DNA from: Lactobacillus sp. ESL0785
Lineage (GTDB): Bacteria; Bacillota; Bacilli; Lactobacillales; Lactobacillaceae
Reading direction: 5' to 3'
NCBI RefSeq assembly: GCF_029395455.1
Contig: NZ_CP113916.1
Coordinates: 868,001-932,000, forward strand
Length of the DNA: 64,000 nt
Part shown: piece after piece, positions 19,238-27,438 of the stretch
How the letters are laid out: each line of letters begins with the position of its first letter
How positions within the stretch are numbered: the stretch's first letter is position 1
Made by a program: the position numbers and the translations under genes
Notes under the pieces: model-generated
The model's input: the letters and a program-made list of their open reading frames with translations, nothing else
What the model was told of the DNA's origin: nothing
The model's database searches: none

Positions 19238-20320
19238 TTGATCACAGAACAAGCACCCGGAAAATTGTATATTGCTGGTGAATACGCCGTTTTAGAACAA
19301 GACTGCCCTGCAATCTTAGTGGCGGTTAACCAGTTTATTCGGGTTTCAATTACTAAAAGCAAATCATCAACTGGCTTAATCCATTCCAAACAATACTCAC
19401 AAGATTCAATCCATTGGGTACGTAAAGGTGCCAAAATGGTTATTGATAATCGTGATAATCCATTTGAGTACATCTTGGCTGCTATTTCTTATACTGAACG
19501 TTTTTGTATTGAACAAAATGTCAAAATGCAAGTCTATGATTTACATATTAATTCAGACCTAGATTCAGCTGATGGTAAAAAGTACGGTTTGGGTTCTAGT
19601 GCTGCCGTTACAGTTGCCACTGTTAAAGCAATTTTACGTTTTTATGACGTTCCTTTCAGCAACGAATTAGTTTACAAGTTATCCGCCATTTCCCATTATT
19701 CAGTTCAAGGAAATGGCTCCGCTGGTGATATTGCTGCTAGTGTTTATGGTGGGTGGCTTGCTTATCAGACTTTTGATAAAACCTGGCTGACTAATGAATT
19801 GGCCGCTAAGTCATTATCAGATATTGTTAACGAGGCTTGGCCGGGACTAAAAGTGCAATTATTAACTCCTCCTGAAGGGATGCAGTTAATGATTGGCTGG
19901 AGCCATAAACCAGCATCAACTTCACGGTTAGTTGACGAGACCAATGCTAATAGGGCAGCCTTAAACGATGAATATCAAGAATTTTTGCAGTTATCGCGCG
20001 TTTGTGTTTTAAGAATGATTGCTGGTTTTGAACAAAATAATATTAACTTGATCAAAAAGCAAATTCGCGTTAACCGAGCATTATTGCAGCATTTTGCGCA
20101 AATTAACCAGATAGCAATTGAAATTCCGCGTTTATCTAAGTTGATTAACATTGCTGAAGATTTTGGCGGTGCAGCTAAAACTTCAGGTGCTGGTAATGGT
20201 GACTGTGGCATTGTCATTGCCGATGAAACAACCGATGTTGCCGCTCTTGAAAATAAGTGGCAAGAAAACGGCATCCAACCATTAAATTTTCATGTTCATC
20301 AGGTTAAATTAGCTCATTAG
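19238..20320 (+). CDS. mvaK2: Phosphomevalonate kinase (TTG start)
   Basis: GHMP kinase converting 5-phosphomevalonate to 5-diphosphomevalonate. Motifs: APGKLYIAGEYAVLE (about 6-20), the ATP loop KYGLGSSAAVTVATVKA near 115, and the C-terminal AAKTSGAGNGDCG near 310. The length of 360 residues fits. The start codon is TTG at 19238, supported by AGGAG at 19223-19227 and by the family's start of homology at residue 3; there is no usable ATG nearby. It is the third gene of the operon. Confidence 0.94.
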   Translation: MITEQAPGKLYIAGEYAVLEQDCPAILVAVNQFIRVSITKSKSSTGLIHSKQYSQDSIHWVRKGAKMVIDNRDNPFEYILAAISYTERFCIEQNVKMQVYDLHINSDLDSADGKKYGLGSSAAVTVATVKAILRFYDVPFSNELVYKLSAISHYSVQGNGSAGDIAASVYGGWLAYQTFDKTWLTNELAAKSLSDIVNEAWPGLKVQLLTPPEGMQLMIGWSHKPASTSRLVDETNANRAALNDEYQEFLQLSRVCVLRMIAGFEQNNINLIKKQIRVNRALLQHFAQINQIAIEIPRLSKLINIAEDFGGAAKTSGAGNGDCGIVIADETTDVAALENKWQENGIQPLNFHVHQVKLAH

Positions 20321-20328
20321 GAGAAAAA

Positions 20329-21345
20329 ATGTCGATTAGATCAAGACGTAAAGAAGACCATTTAGAACTGGCCCATACTTTTTATCAAGCTGAGCAAATA
20401 AATAGCTTTGACCAAATGCATTTACTTAGACCAGCATTGCCGGAAACTAAAGTAAACTTAAATTCAATCAAAACAACGATGTTTGGTAAAAAAGTCAATG
20501 CCCCCTTCTTTATCAATGCGATGACCGGCGGTTCAGCTAAATCACAGATAATTAATCAAAATTTAGGTAAAATAGCTGGTCAAACTAAAATAGCTTTGGC
20601 CTTGGGGTCCGCGAGCATTTTAGTTGAAGAACATGACCAATTAGCTAGTTTCTTGGTTGCACGGGAAGCTAATCCAACTGGTGTGATTATTGCCAATGTC
20701 AATGCCAAAACCACCCCACAAGATGCCCAAAAAATTGTGACAGAATTACAAGCTGATGCACTACAAGTACATCTAAATGCGGTGCAAGAAATTGCCATGC
20801 CCGAAGGTGAACGTGACTTTCACTGGTTAGATAACTTGAAGCTACTGCGACAAAAAATAACTGTCCCAATTATTATTAAAGAAGTTGGCTTTGGTCTTGA
20901 TCGCGGAACTATTCATCAGCTTAAGAATGTAGGTTTTGAATACTTTGATCTTGCGGGTAGTGGCGGCACTAATTTTGCCCAAATTGAAAATGCTCGTAAT
21001 CAAAGTGATCTCTCCTACTTAGAAAATCTTGGATTACCAACAGTAGTAGCAGCAATGATGGCTCAGCAGGAACAGACTAATTTCATTGTTTCAGGTGGCG
21101 TTCGTAATCCACTAGATATCTTTAAAGGTCTGTGTTTAGGCGGTAAGTATGTGGGTATTTCGAATGTCTTCTTGCAAGCAATGGTGCAGAATACACCGGA
21201 ATTTTTATTGCAAATGATTCAAAATTGGCAGGAAGAACTGGCTGCACTACTAGCAATTTTTGGTCAAACTGATCTGAAAAACTTGGCTGCAATTAAACAA
21301 TATTATGACTTACCATTGCAGAATATCATCCAGCAGTTAAACTAA
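20329..21345 (+). CDS. fni: Type 2 isopentenyl-diphosphate delta-isomerase
   Basis: FMN- and NADPH-dependent TIM-barrel enzyme interconverting isopentenyl and dimethylallyl diphosphate. Signatures: FFINAMTGGSAKSQIIN near residue 63, an FMN-contacting segment DLAGSGGTNFAQIE near 208, and the phosphate-binding FIVSGGVRNPLDIFKGLCLG near 257. At 338 residues it has family length. It completes the mevalonate-to-prenyl-diphosphate operon; the upstream steps (HMG-CoA synthase and reductase) must be encoded elsewhere. Confidence 0.95.
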   Translation: MSIRSRRKEDHLELAHTFYQAEQINSFDQMHLLRPALPETKVNLNSIKTTMFGKKVNAPFFINAMTGGSAKSQIINQNLGKIAGQTKIALALGSASILVEEHDQLASFLVAREANPTGVIIANVNAKTTPQDAQKIVTELQADALQVHLNAVQEIAMPEGERDFHWLDNLKLLRQKITVPIIIKEVGFGLDRGTIHQLKNVGFEYFDLAGSGGTNFAQIENARNQSDLSYLENLGLPTVVAAMMAQQEQTNFIVSGGVRNPLDIFKGLCLGGKYVGISNVFLQAMVQNTPEFLLQMIQNWQEELAALLAIFGQTDLKNLAAIKQYYDLPLQNIIQQLN

Positions 21346-21386
21346 TTTCTTGATTTAATTTTACATAATTTTTATTATGCCAGCAA

Positions 21387-21423
21387 AAAAGCTCATTACA
21401 ATATTATTTGTAATGAGCTTTTG
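21387..21423. terminator. Terminator after the mevalonate operon
   Basis: A perfect 12-bp hairpin (AAGCTCATTACA and its complement, 8-nt loop) is flanked by an A run and by TTTTGATTT. It ends the plus-strand mevalonate operon and can also serve the convergent nitroreductase gene. Confidence 0.85.
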
Positions 21424-21459
21424 ATTTAGGTAAATAATAGATCCACGTTTAAATGAGAG

Positions 21460-22197
21460 TTAGTTTAGTGAAAATCCTTGCTTCTTTAAGAAGGCACCAA
21501 CCTCGGGACGTCTTTCTTCACTAAAGAAAGCAATATTTTTCTGTAACCAATCTGTTTGTTGCTGGTTAGAACCACGATTAGCATAATATTCAGCAGTTTC
21601 TTTTTGATAATTAGCTAAAGCAGTAAATTTTTCTTGATCATAACTATTTTGAGCAACTTTTTGTGCTAATGGCATTCGCGGTTTAACGTCATTCTTAGTA
21701 GTCGGTATACCAATCGTCATGCCAAAAATTGGTACCGTGTATTTTGGTAAATTGAGAATGTTGCTTACTGCTGTTAAGTCATTACGGATTCCGCCAATAT
21801 AGCAAATCCCTAAATCCATTGCTTCGGCAGCGACTACCATATTTTGAGCAGCAATTGTAGTGTCAACTACACTAACTAAGAGCGCCTCCATATTTTGAAT
21901 ACCGGCAAGAGGCTGGTGAGCTTTGTCCAAAAGACATTTTTGCCGGTATAAATCAGCTACAAACACATAAAAAGCACCACTGTGAATTACGTATTCAGGA
22001 CAGTTAGCTATTTCTCCTAATTGTTGCCTTTTTTGCTTATCCGTAATTTCGATAATTGAAAATGCTTGGACAAAATTTGAAGAAGATGCGCTATTAGCTG
22101 CAGTTAATAATTCTTGCTTAATTTCTTCTTTCAAGGGTTCATCGACAAATGAGCGGACAGAAACATGCGCAGTCATTTTTTGGATAAAATCGTTCAC
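21460..22197 (-). CDS. NfsA/FRP-type nitroreductase family oxidoreductase
   Basis: FMN-dependent NAD(P)H oxidoreductase of the nitroreductase superfamily, NfsA/NfrA-like branch. The physiological substrate is not predictable. The N-terminal block SVRSFVDEPL matches the family's R-S-x-R-x-F start, the central AAEAMDLGICYIGGIRND is the conserved FMN-binding region, and MTIGIPTTKNDVKPRMP is the usual C-terminal signature. The length of 245 residues is typical. The start is GTG at 22197 with AAAGGAG 10 nt upstream. It follows the HAD gene by 28 nt and is probably the last gene of that run. Confidence 0.85.
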   Translation of the reverse strand: MNDFIQKMTAHVSVRSFVDEPLKEEIKQELLTAANSASSSNFVQAFSIIEITDKQKRQQLGEIANCPEYVIHSGAFYVFVADLYRQKCLLDKAHQPLAGIQNMEALLVSVVDTTIAAQNMVVAAEAMDLGICYIGGIRNDLTAVSNILNLPKYTVPIFGMTIGIPTTKNDVKPRMPLAQKVAQNSYDQEKFTALANYQKETAEYYANRGSNQQQTDWLQKNIAFFSEERRPEVGAFLKKQGFSLN

Positions 22198-22225
22198 TTA
22201 TTTAATTCTCCTTTAATTTGCGGGG

Positions 22226-23014
22226 TTAATTATTTAGCAGGTGCCAAATTTCTTTTTGTACCGCACTATCATTACTAGACCCGATAATGCGATTAGCTGC
22301 TGCTTTAGCACTTGGCAATGCCGTCGCCGTTGCATAACTGCGTCCAACATATTTAAGCATCCCCACATCATTGCCGCTGTCACCGAAGGCAACCATCTCA
22401 CGGGGGTTAATTCGCAGTTTTTGACTCAAATATTGTAAGCCAACTGCCTTATTCATGCCCTTAGTTGACATATCAATTGAGCCCGCTGAACCAGCAACAA
22501 AGCCAAGTTTGGGATAATTGCGTTTCAACTCAGCCAACATTTGCGGCATTTTCTTCTCATCAACTGAAAATGTTATCTTGAATACTTGATCTGCCAAATG
22601 TTCAAAATCCTTTACCAAAATCAACTTATGGTAATACTTACGTAATTCTGTAAGATGAGCTGAACTAGTATCATCTAACGCATATGCGCTAAGCAATCCA
22701 GAAACGACTATTTTTTCATCATATTGTTGGGTAATTTTCAAAGCTGTTCGCAAATCTTGCTCAGACATGCTCTCTGTATGCATCACTTGCTTGCCCTTAG
22801 CCACTAATGCTCCATTTTCCGCGACAAAGTAAATTTGACTAGCAACTTCCGGAAACCGAGTTACCAAATTTTCATATTGGTTACCACTAGCAACGACAAA
22901 TTTAATATCGCGCTCTTGCATAATCTTAAATTCGCGCAAAAACAAATCAACATCATAGGTTTTGGCGTCAGTCAGCCATGTACCATCCATATCTGTTGCA
23001 ATCAATTTAATCAT
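22226..23014 (-). CDS. Cof-type HAD-superfamily phosphatase
   Basis: HAD-IIB (Cof/YbjI) hydrolase, a cytosolic phosphatase likely acting on sugar phosphates or cofactors such as FMN or PLP; the exact substrate is unknown. Motif I is DMDGTWL (residues 8-14), with both catalytic aspartates. Motif II lies in VVASGNQ, motif III is the lysine of MSTKGMNKAVGL, and motif IV is FGDSGNDVGMLKYVG near 214. The 262-residue length is normal. The start lies 8 nt after the rsmF stop, and its ribosome site is inside the end of rsmF. Confidence 0.9.
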   Translation of the reverse strand: MIKLIATDMDGTWLTDAKTYDVDLFLREFKIMQERDIKFVVASGNQYENLVTRFPEVASQIYFVAENGALVAKGKQVMHTESMSEQDLRTALKITQQYDEKIVVSGLLSAYALDDTSSAHLTELRKYYHKLILVKDFEHLADQVFKITFSVDEKKMPQMLAELKRNYPKLGFVAGSAGSIDMSTKGMNKAVGLQYLSQKLRINPREMVAFGDSGNDVGMLKYVGRSYATATALPSAKAAANRIIGSSNDSAVQKEIWHLLNN

Positions 23015-23022
23015 TTGTTTAA

Positions 23023-24408
23023 TTAACCTTTCTTGAGTGTTCGCAAACCTTTCGGATAGAAATTTTTAAGCATACCATTACCAGTAATTTTGCCAAAACT
23101 AAAAATTAAGTTATGACAGCTAACCAGAACAAAGCCACGTAGTTCACTGGTAACTCGTAAAGTTTCACCATGTAAATATGCCGCATAATCTTCATCTCTT
23201 AGCTCGACCACGCGTTTTTGTTTAACTTGGCCTAAAACTAATGCTAATTGGTGACCGGGTTCAAAACGGTTTTTTTTCAAAATACCTAATTCAACGCCAT
23301 TGCTTAGGACTTTTAAGTGCAAATTATCAGGAGCAAAAGCTGGGACGAAGACATGATTGTGGCGAACTCGGGCTGCTTTTTGCCAATTGGCTAGAGTTGT
23401 TGGCAAATTAAATTGCATTAATATTGCTGCCGTTAATTCACTTTCTGTCTTTGTTAACGTTAATTTGCTTTTTTTCTTACGTGAGCGAATTTTGGTCTTC
23501 AGCGGACTACTTATCTCACCTGGCAATCTTAATTTGGCCGCAAATTGACCTTCGCCCAAATTATCTTGCGGCCAAAAGCGTAATGTGTTTTTTAAAGTCG
23601 GATTGCCATCGGCCCATGCAGGCTGCCCATGACTAATTTTACTGTCTGTGAATTCTACTGGTAATACTATCATGTCAAATTCAGTAAGCAACCAAGAAAC
23701 AATCTGCTCATCTTCCTCTGGTGCATAGGTACAAGTCGAGTAAACTAATTCGCCACCCGGTTTAAGCATCTTAATAGCTTGCTCTAAAATTTCCTGTTGT
23801 CGTTTTTGGCAACTGACAACATAATCCTGTGACCAATAATTAACTGCTTCTGGATTTTTCCGGAACATGCCTTCACCACTACACGGTGCATCAACCAATA
23901 TTTTATCAAAAAATTGGGGAAATTGTGGTGCTAAGACAGCTGGATCTTCACTAGTTAACAAGCAATTAGTAATGCCCCAACGTTCAATATTTTCGCGTAA
24001 AACTTTTGCTCGTGATTGTGAAATTTCATTAGCGACTAGTAAGCCTTGTCCTTTCAACTGCTCACCAAGGGCTGTACTTTTTCCTCCTGGTGCTGCACAT
24101 AGGTCTAAGACTTTGTCCCCAGGTTGCACTTGCATCATTGCAGCTGGAAACATCGCTGATGGATCTTGTGAATAGACCATCCCACTCACCCATTCAGGGT
24201 CATTGCCTGCTACTTGGCCATAATACGCATTGTTAATTGCCGGAATTGGTTGTTCAGTCGCATAAGTAACTTTTTGCGTAAACTTCAACGGATTAATGCG
24301 AAAGGCCTTCTTACTAGGTTCTTGCATTGCCGCAAACATTTTTTCGGCCTGCTTTTTGCCTAATAATTTTTGGTATTTACTAATAAACTCTGCTGGTAAA
24401 CTAAGCAC
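23023..24408 (-). CDS. rsmF: 16S rRNA m5C methyltransferase (RsmF-like, NOL1/NOP2/Sun)
   Basis: SAM-dependent rRNA cytosine-5 methyltransferase. The SAM motif I is KVLDLCAAPGGKSTALGEQL. The two catalytic cysteines appear in VDAPCSGEGMFRK and VYSTCTYAPEEDE. The C-terminal region (about 300-461) fits the RsmF-type RNA-binding/PUA-like extension. I place the start at GTG 24408 (VLSLPAEF) because AAAGGA lies 9 nt upstream; an in-frame ATG at 24462 lies deep inside the preceding gene without a ribosome site. The start overlaps the end of the upstream permease gene by 8 nt. Confidence 0.88.
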   Translation of the reverse strand: MLSLPAEFISKYQKLLGKKQAEKMFAAMQEPSKKAFRINPLKFTQKVTYATEQPIPAINNAYYGQVAGNDPEWVSGMVYSQDPSAMFPAAMMQVQPGDKVLDLCAAPGGKSTALGEQLKGQGLLVANEISQSRAKVLRENIERWGITNCLLTSEDPAVLAPQFPQFFDKILVDAPCSGEGMFRKNPEAVNYWSQDYVVSCQKRQQEILEQAIKMLKPGGELVYSTCTYAPEEDEQIVSWLLTEFDMIVLPVEFTDSKISHGQPAWADGNPTLKNTLRFWPQDNLGEGQFAAKLRLPGEISSPLKTKIRSRKKKSKLTLTKTESELTAAILMQFNLPTTLANWQKAARVRHNHVFVPAFAPDNLHLKVLSNGVELGILKKNRFEPGHQLALVLGQVKQKRVVELRDEDYAAYLHGETLRVTSELRGFVLVSCHNLIFSFGKITGNGMLKNFYPKGLRTLKKG

Positions 24409-25366
24409 AATTTTTATCCTTTCGTGATAAATAAACGATACTGCATGTGTAGCCGATAACAATTACCAACCAACTGGCTGCTAATAACCAAATTAAATGC
24501 TCTGGTTTAGAATAGAAAGCCCGCCAACGTAAAAATAGATATGCTCCTACAGTAACCAATATTTCTGTCAAAATTATTCTAATACCACGGTTAATTAACC
24601 AATTGCGTAATAAGTTGCCACTGAGATTAGTTCTTTTTACGGTCTGCCAATCAACTACAGCCAATAAAAAGTTACAACTAATAGCTGCGATCAGGAATAA
24701 AATAATTAATAATATTTCACGAATAACTGAAAATTGGTGTATCTGATGCTTTTTAACAAATAACGGCGTTTTTTCCTTAACGTGATAATGCATTGCAATT
24801 TTATGCATGACCTTATCTGAAGCATCAATAATAATCTGGTAGTTCTTCAATTTAAAGCGACCAGTCGGCTGTTGGGGTCCTGTTGTCAAATAGTAACCAT
24901 CTTGCTTCATTTGGCGATAATGTTTCAAGATACCAATAACAGAATAATATTTTTGCCCTAAAATCACGTATTGGTTGCCCTGCGTCTTTAACGTTTTAAC
25001 TTTAGCATTAAGTCCTAATACAGCAAAAGATACTTGTCCTTGAAAGTCATCAGTTGAAAAATAACGTCCAGATTCGGTTGGTAGATTAATGATTGTATGG
25101 TTAGCCCAGATTAAGGTTTGACTGCTGTGACCCTTTTTAGCTAAGTGTACTTGAATATTATTATGCGGATAATTCTTAGTCAAATAATGTAAAAAAGTAC
25201 TAACTTTTTGCTTCTGATTGACTTCAATATAGCGTGTACTGTTACTTAGACCATATGCTTCAAGTAATTGGTCAGCCTCACGTGATTGCACGTTGGACAA
25301 CATACTACCAATACCTAAAAGAGCCAAAAAAATAATAATAATTAATCCTAATTTTTTAAATTTCAT
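24401..25366 (-). CDS. Orphan FtsX/MacB-like permease domain protein
   Basis: I do not recognise a named protein, but the architecture is that of an ABC-3/FtsX-type permease: one N-terminal membrane segment (about 5-24), an extracytoplasmic domain of about 190 residues with a MacB-periplasmic-core-like pattern (GRYFSTDDFQGQVSFAVLG), then three membrane segments (about 216-238, 262-280, 290-310). The 321-residue length fits one half-permease. No ABC ATPase is adjacent. It overlaps rsmF (8 nt) downstream and the methyltransferase-like gene (11 nt) upstream, so all three are co-transcribed. Function unknown; substrate transport or mechanotransmission are both possible. Confidence 0.6.
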   Translation of the reverse strand: MKFKKLGLIIIIFLALLGIGSMLSNVQSREADQLLEAYGLSNSTRYIEVNQKQKVSTFLHYLTKNYPHNNIQVHLAKKGHSSQTLIWANHTIINLPTESGRYFSTDDFQGQVSFAVLGLNAKVKTLKTQGNQYVILGQKYYSVIGILKHYRQMKQDGYYLTTGPQQPTGRFKLKNYQIIIDASDKVMHKIAMHYHVKEKTPLFVKKHQIHQFSVIREILLIILFLIAAISCNFLLAVVDWQTVKRTNLSGNLLRNWLINRGIRIILTEILVTVGAYLFLRWRAFYSKPEHLIWLLAASWLVIVIGYTCSIVYLSRKDKNCA

Positions 25367-26108
25367 GTTCTATCTCAAATATTTGTTCATTAATAAAATC
25401 GTAACTTAGAAAAGACTGGTTAACTTTACGTAACTGCGGTGACTTATGTAACTTTATCTCGTGCCAAAAGGCCGCTGAATTAGTTGCCCCATCTTTTTCT
25501 CCGATAAATAATAAATGGCTCTTAGGATTATACTGTTTCCATGCTCGGACAGCCAGTAAATCACTTGTCGTAAAATTAGGTGCCCATGAACATAAAATTA
25601 AATCCACTTTAGGAAAAGCTTTAATGGCCGCAGCTGCATCTAGGTCAACCACCTGCATTACTGGCTTACTACCAGTTGAAGATGTCTTAGCCCACTCAAG
25701 CGAGTCGCTGGCTATGGTCTTGACACCTACTGCAGTTAAGGCCTGTGACCAATAGGCATTGCCTGCCATAATTTCTAAAGCTGAGTTAACATGTAACTCT
25801 TGTTTGAGCAGCTGCACTGTCTGCAGATTCGGCAACGACCAGAGTCCGTAATTAATTGACAAAAACTGGCGGACACTGTTAAGTAACTGATTAAGTACTT
25901 TTAAAGTTGGTGCCTTACTTGCTCCTACACGCTGCAAAATTGCTTCACTTTCATCTGGTAATAACCCTAGGCGGTTAGGGGCCTGCGTTAAAATCTTTTG
26001 GCAGTTAAGATAAGCAATAATCTGGTTGATTTCCGCAACTTGCCGCGTAATTTCTGGTTGGTTAATTTTACTGTTTAATTGGTTAATTTTATTTAAAAAT
26101 TGTGTCAT
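25356..26108 (-). CDS. SAM-methyltransferase-like protein of unknown function
   Basis: A 250-residue cytosolic protein I cannot name. The N-terminal 110 residues look helical. A Rossmann-like segment follows: NSALEIMAGNAYWSQAL near residue 131 resembles methyltransferase motif I (E-x-x-A-G-x-G with Asn in place of the last Gly), IASD ends a plausible second strand, and VDLILCSWAPN resembles motif IV. A methyltransferase fold is inference; catalytic competence is uncertain. It is the first gene of the run leading to the orphan permease, rsmF, HAD and nitroreductase, and diverges from lepB over about 80 nt. Confidence 0.6.
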   Translation of the reverse strand: MTQFLNKINQLNSKINQPEITRQVAEINQIIAYLNCQKILTQAPNRLGLLPDESEAILQRVGASKAPTLKVLNQLLNSVRQFLSINYGLWSLPNLQTVQLLKQELHVNSALEIMAGNAYWSQALTAVGVKTIASDSLEWAKTSSTGSKPVMQVVDLDAAAAIKAFPKVDLILCSWAPNFTTSDLLAVRAWKQYNPKSHLLFIGEKDGATNSAAFWHEIKLHKSPQLRKVNQSFLSYDFINEQIFEIEHEI

Positions 26109-26191
26109 ACTTCAATCCCTATAATGATTTTACCATTCAACCGACTAAATTTCAGTTATAATAAAAGGTAACCAAATAAAGGAGAATTTTT

Positions 26192-26767
26192 ATGGCAAAT
26201 AAAACAAAAAAGCAACAAGGGGAAGAAGAAAGTCTTGGCAAGTTCATTCTCGACGTCGTCGTGATGATGGCAGTTATTCTTGGAGTCTTTTGGCTTGTCT
26301 TTAACTATGTTCTATCAAACGATAGCGTATCTGGACCGTCAATGCAGCCTACTTTTCAGGATCGTGATCGGCTAATTTCAGTTCGGAAATTTACACCTAA
26401 ACGGGATGATGTTGTAGTCTTATTAGCACCTAAGGCTGCTGAAGATGTTCCTGGCGCAATGTACATTAAGCGTATTATTGGACTACCCGGTGATAAATTG
26501 GTGTCTAAAAATGACAAAATGTATGTTAACGGCAAGTTACTGCCAGAACCGTATCTTAATAACAGTTTGAAAAAAGCTGATAATGATGCCGGACAAAACT
26601 ATACCACTAACTTTACTTATAAGGTACCGAAGGGTTATTACTGGGTAATGGGTGATCATCGTGATATCTCTAAAGACTCACATATTTTTGGACCAGTTAA
26701 GCGCAGCGCATTAGTTGGCAAAGTTGTCTTTCGCTATTGGCCATTTACCAAAATTCAGGGCTTTTAG
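26192..26767 (+). CDS. lepB: Signal peptidase I
   Basis: Membrane serine protease (S26) that cleaves signal peptides of exported proteins on the outer face of the membrane. One N-terminal membrane segment (about 18-41) precedes the catalytic serine motif SGPSMQPTF (serine near residue 50). The general-base lysine lies in MYIKRIIGLPGDKL near 90. Box E appears as YWVMGDHRDISKDS. The length of 191 residues is typical of Gram-positive Sip proteins. The start has GGAG upstream, and TATAAT at 26156-26161 marks the probable -10. Confidence 0.96.
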   Translation: MANKTKKQQGEEESLGKFILDVVVMMAVILGVFWLVFNYVLSNDSVSGPSMQPTFQDRDRLISVRKFTPKRDDVVVLLAPKAAEDVPGAMYIKRIIGLPGDKLVSKNDKMYVNGKLLPEPYLNNSLKKADNDAGQNYTTNFTYKVPKGYYWVMGDHRDISKDSHIFGPVKRSALVGKVVFRYWPFTKIQGF

Positions 26768-26829
26768 TGTTGCTATGATTTGAATTTATGGTATTTTTCG
26801 CTAAAATAAAATTGTAAAGGAGTTTTATT

Positions 26830-27021
26830 ATGAATCAACAACTAGAAGAATTATCCGATGCAATTATCAATTATCAAGTGCAGCACCATGTTAATGATAC
26901 TGATTTGGCTTTTGCTAGTCATTTGTCAGTTGAAAAAATTCATGCGATGAAAGTTGGTGAAGGTGAGTTTACTCCTGAAGAGATCAACCAGCTTTATGAT
27001 TATATGGCAGCCAGCCATTAG
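26830..27021 (+). CDS. LBP_cg2779-family small protein
   Basis: A 63-residue acidic protein with no membrane segment. From memory it resembles the small Lactobacillaceae family labelled LBP_cg2779, whose members share the pattern DxDLAFASHLSVEKIHAMKxGEGE; here that stretch spans about residues 24-46 and reads like a minimal helix-turn-helix (DLAFASHLSVEKIHAM). DNA binding is a guess only. The ATG has AAAGGAG upstream at good spacing and a TAAAAT-like -10 further up, so it is a real, separately expressed gene. A terminator hairpin follows. Confidence 0.75.
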   Translation: MNQQLEELSDAIINYQVQHHVNDTDLAFASHLSVEKIHAMKVGEGEFTPEEINQLYDYMAASH

Positions 27022-27057
27022 TCTATCAATTTCATTAAAAAACTTTCAAGTTAACGA

Positions 27058-27090
27058 AATGCAACAAAAATTAGTCATTTTTGTTGCATT
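27058..27090 (+). terminator. Hairpin/terminator after the 63-residue gene
   Basis: A perfect 14-bp hairpin (AATGCAACAAAAAT and its complement around TAGTC) starts 36 nt after the stop. The trailing T run is weak (GTTTCT), but the right arm itself contains ATTTTT. Confidence 0.65.
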
Positions 27091-27374
27091 GTTTCTAATA
27101 CACGATTGCGGTATTTATCCGCGATCGTGTATTTTAATTTGTTTGCTTTTCTAATATTGATATGCTAATAACTATCTTTACCCTTAGCTTTGATTATTTA
27201 TCATAGTGGAAATTAATGTCAAAAAGCCAATATCCTAATTCTAGAAAATTACTGATACGCCCTACTTTTTCGGCAACTTATTGGTTGCCAAAATCATTTT
27301 GTCATTATTCATTTCAAGCAACTGCTGCTATTAACAATAAGGACAATTTATCAGGAAATTATCAAGTTATAGCA

Positions 27375-27423
27375 AAAAACACACTTATTTTTCACTGAAT
27401 ATTAGGAAAATAAGTGTGTTTTT
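27375..27423 (-). terminator. Terminator of the ABC permease operon
   Basis: Perfect 17-bp arms (AAAAACACACTTATTTT and its complement) around a 15-nt loop lie 16 nt past the last permease stop. It has an A run on one side and a T run on the other, so it is functional on the minus strand and possibly in both directions. Confidence 0.85.
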
Positions 27424-27438
27424 AAATTATAGTGTATT

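Larger units (their letters stand above)
27022..27438. other. Gene-free interval with several hairpins
   Basis: About 415 bases without a convincing gene. It holds the 14-bp hairpin at 27058-27090, a 12-bp hairpin with one G-T pair at 27100-27130 (ACACGATTGCGG arms, followed by ATTTTAATTTG), a 6-bp GGCAAC/GTTGCC hairpin at 27272-27289, and the terminator of the convergent permease operon at 27375-27423. A 60-codon open frame at 27216-27398 has no ribosome site and runs into the terminator, so I do not call it. Confidence 0.6.

Noticed and set aside
24409..24462. Longer rsmF start inside the upstream permease gene
   Set aside because: No ribosome site; the GTG at 24408 has AAAGGA at 9 nt and matches where family homology begins.
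27216..27398. 60-codon plus-strand open frame in the gap before the permease operon
   Set aside because: No ribosome site or family resemblance, and its last codons are the left arm of the permease operon terminator.
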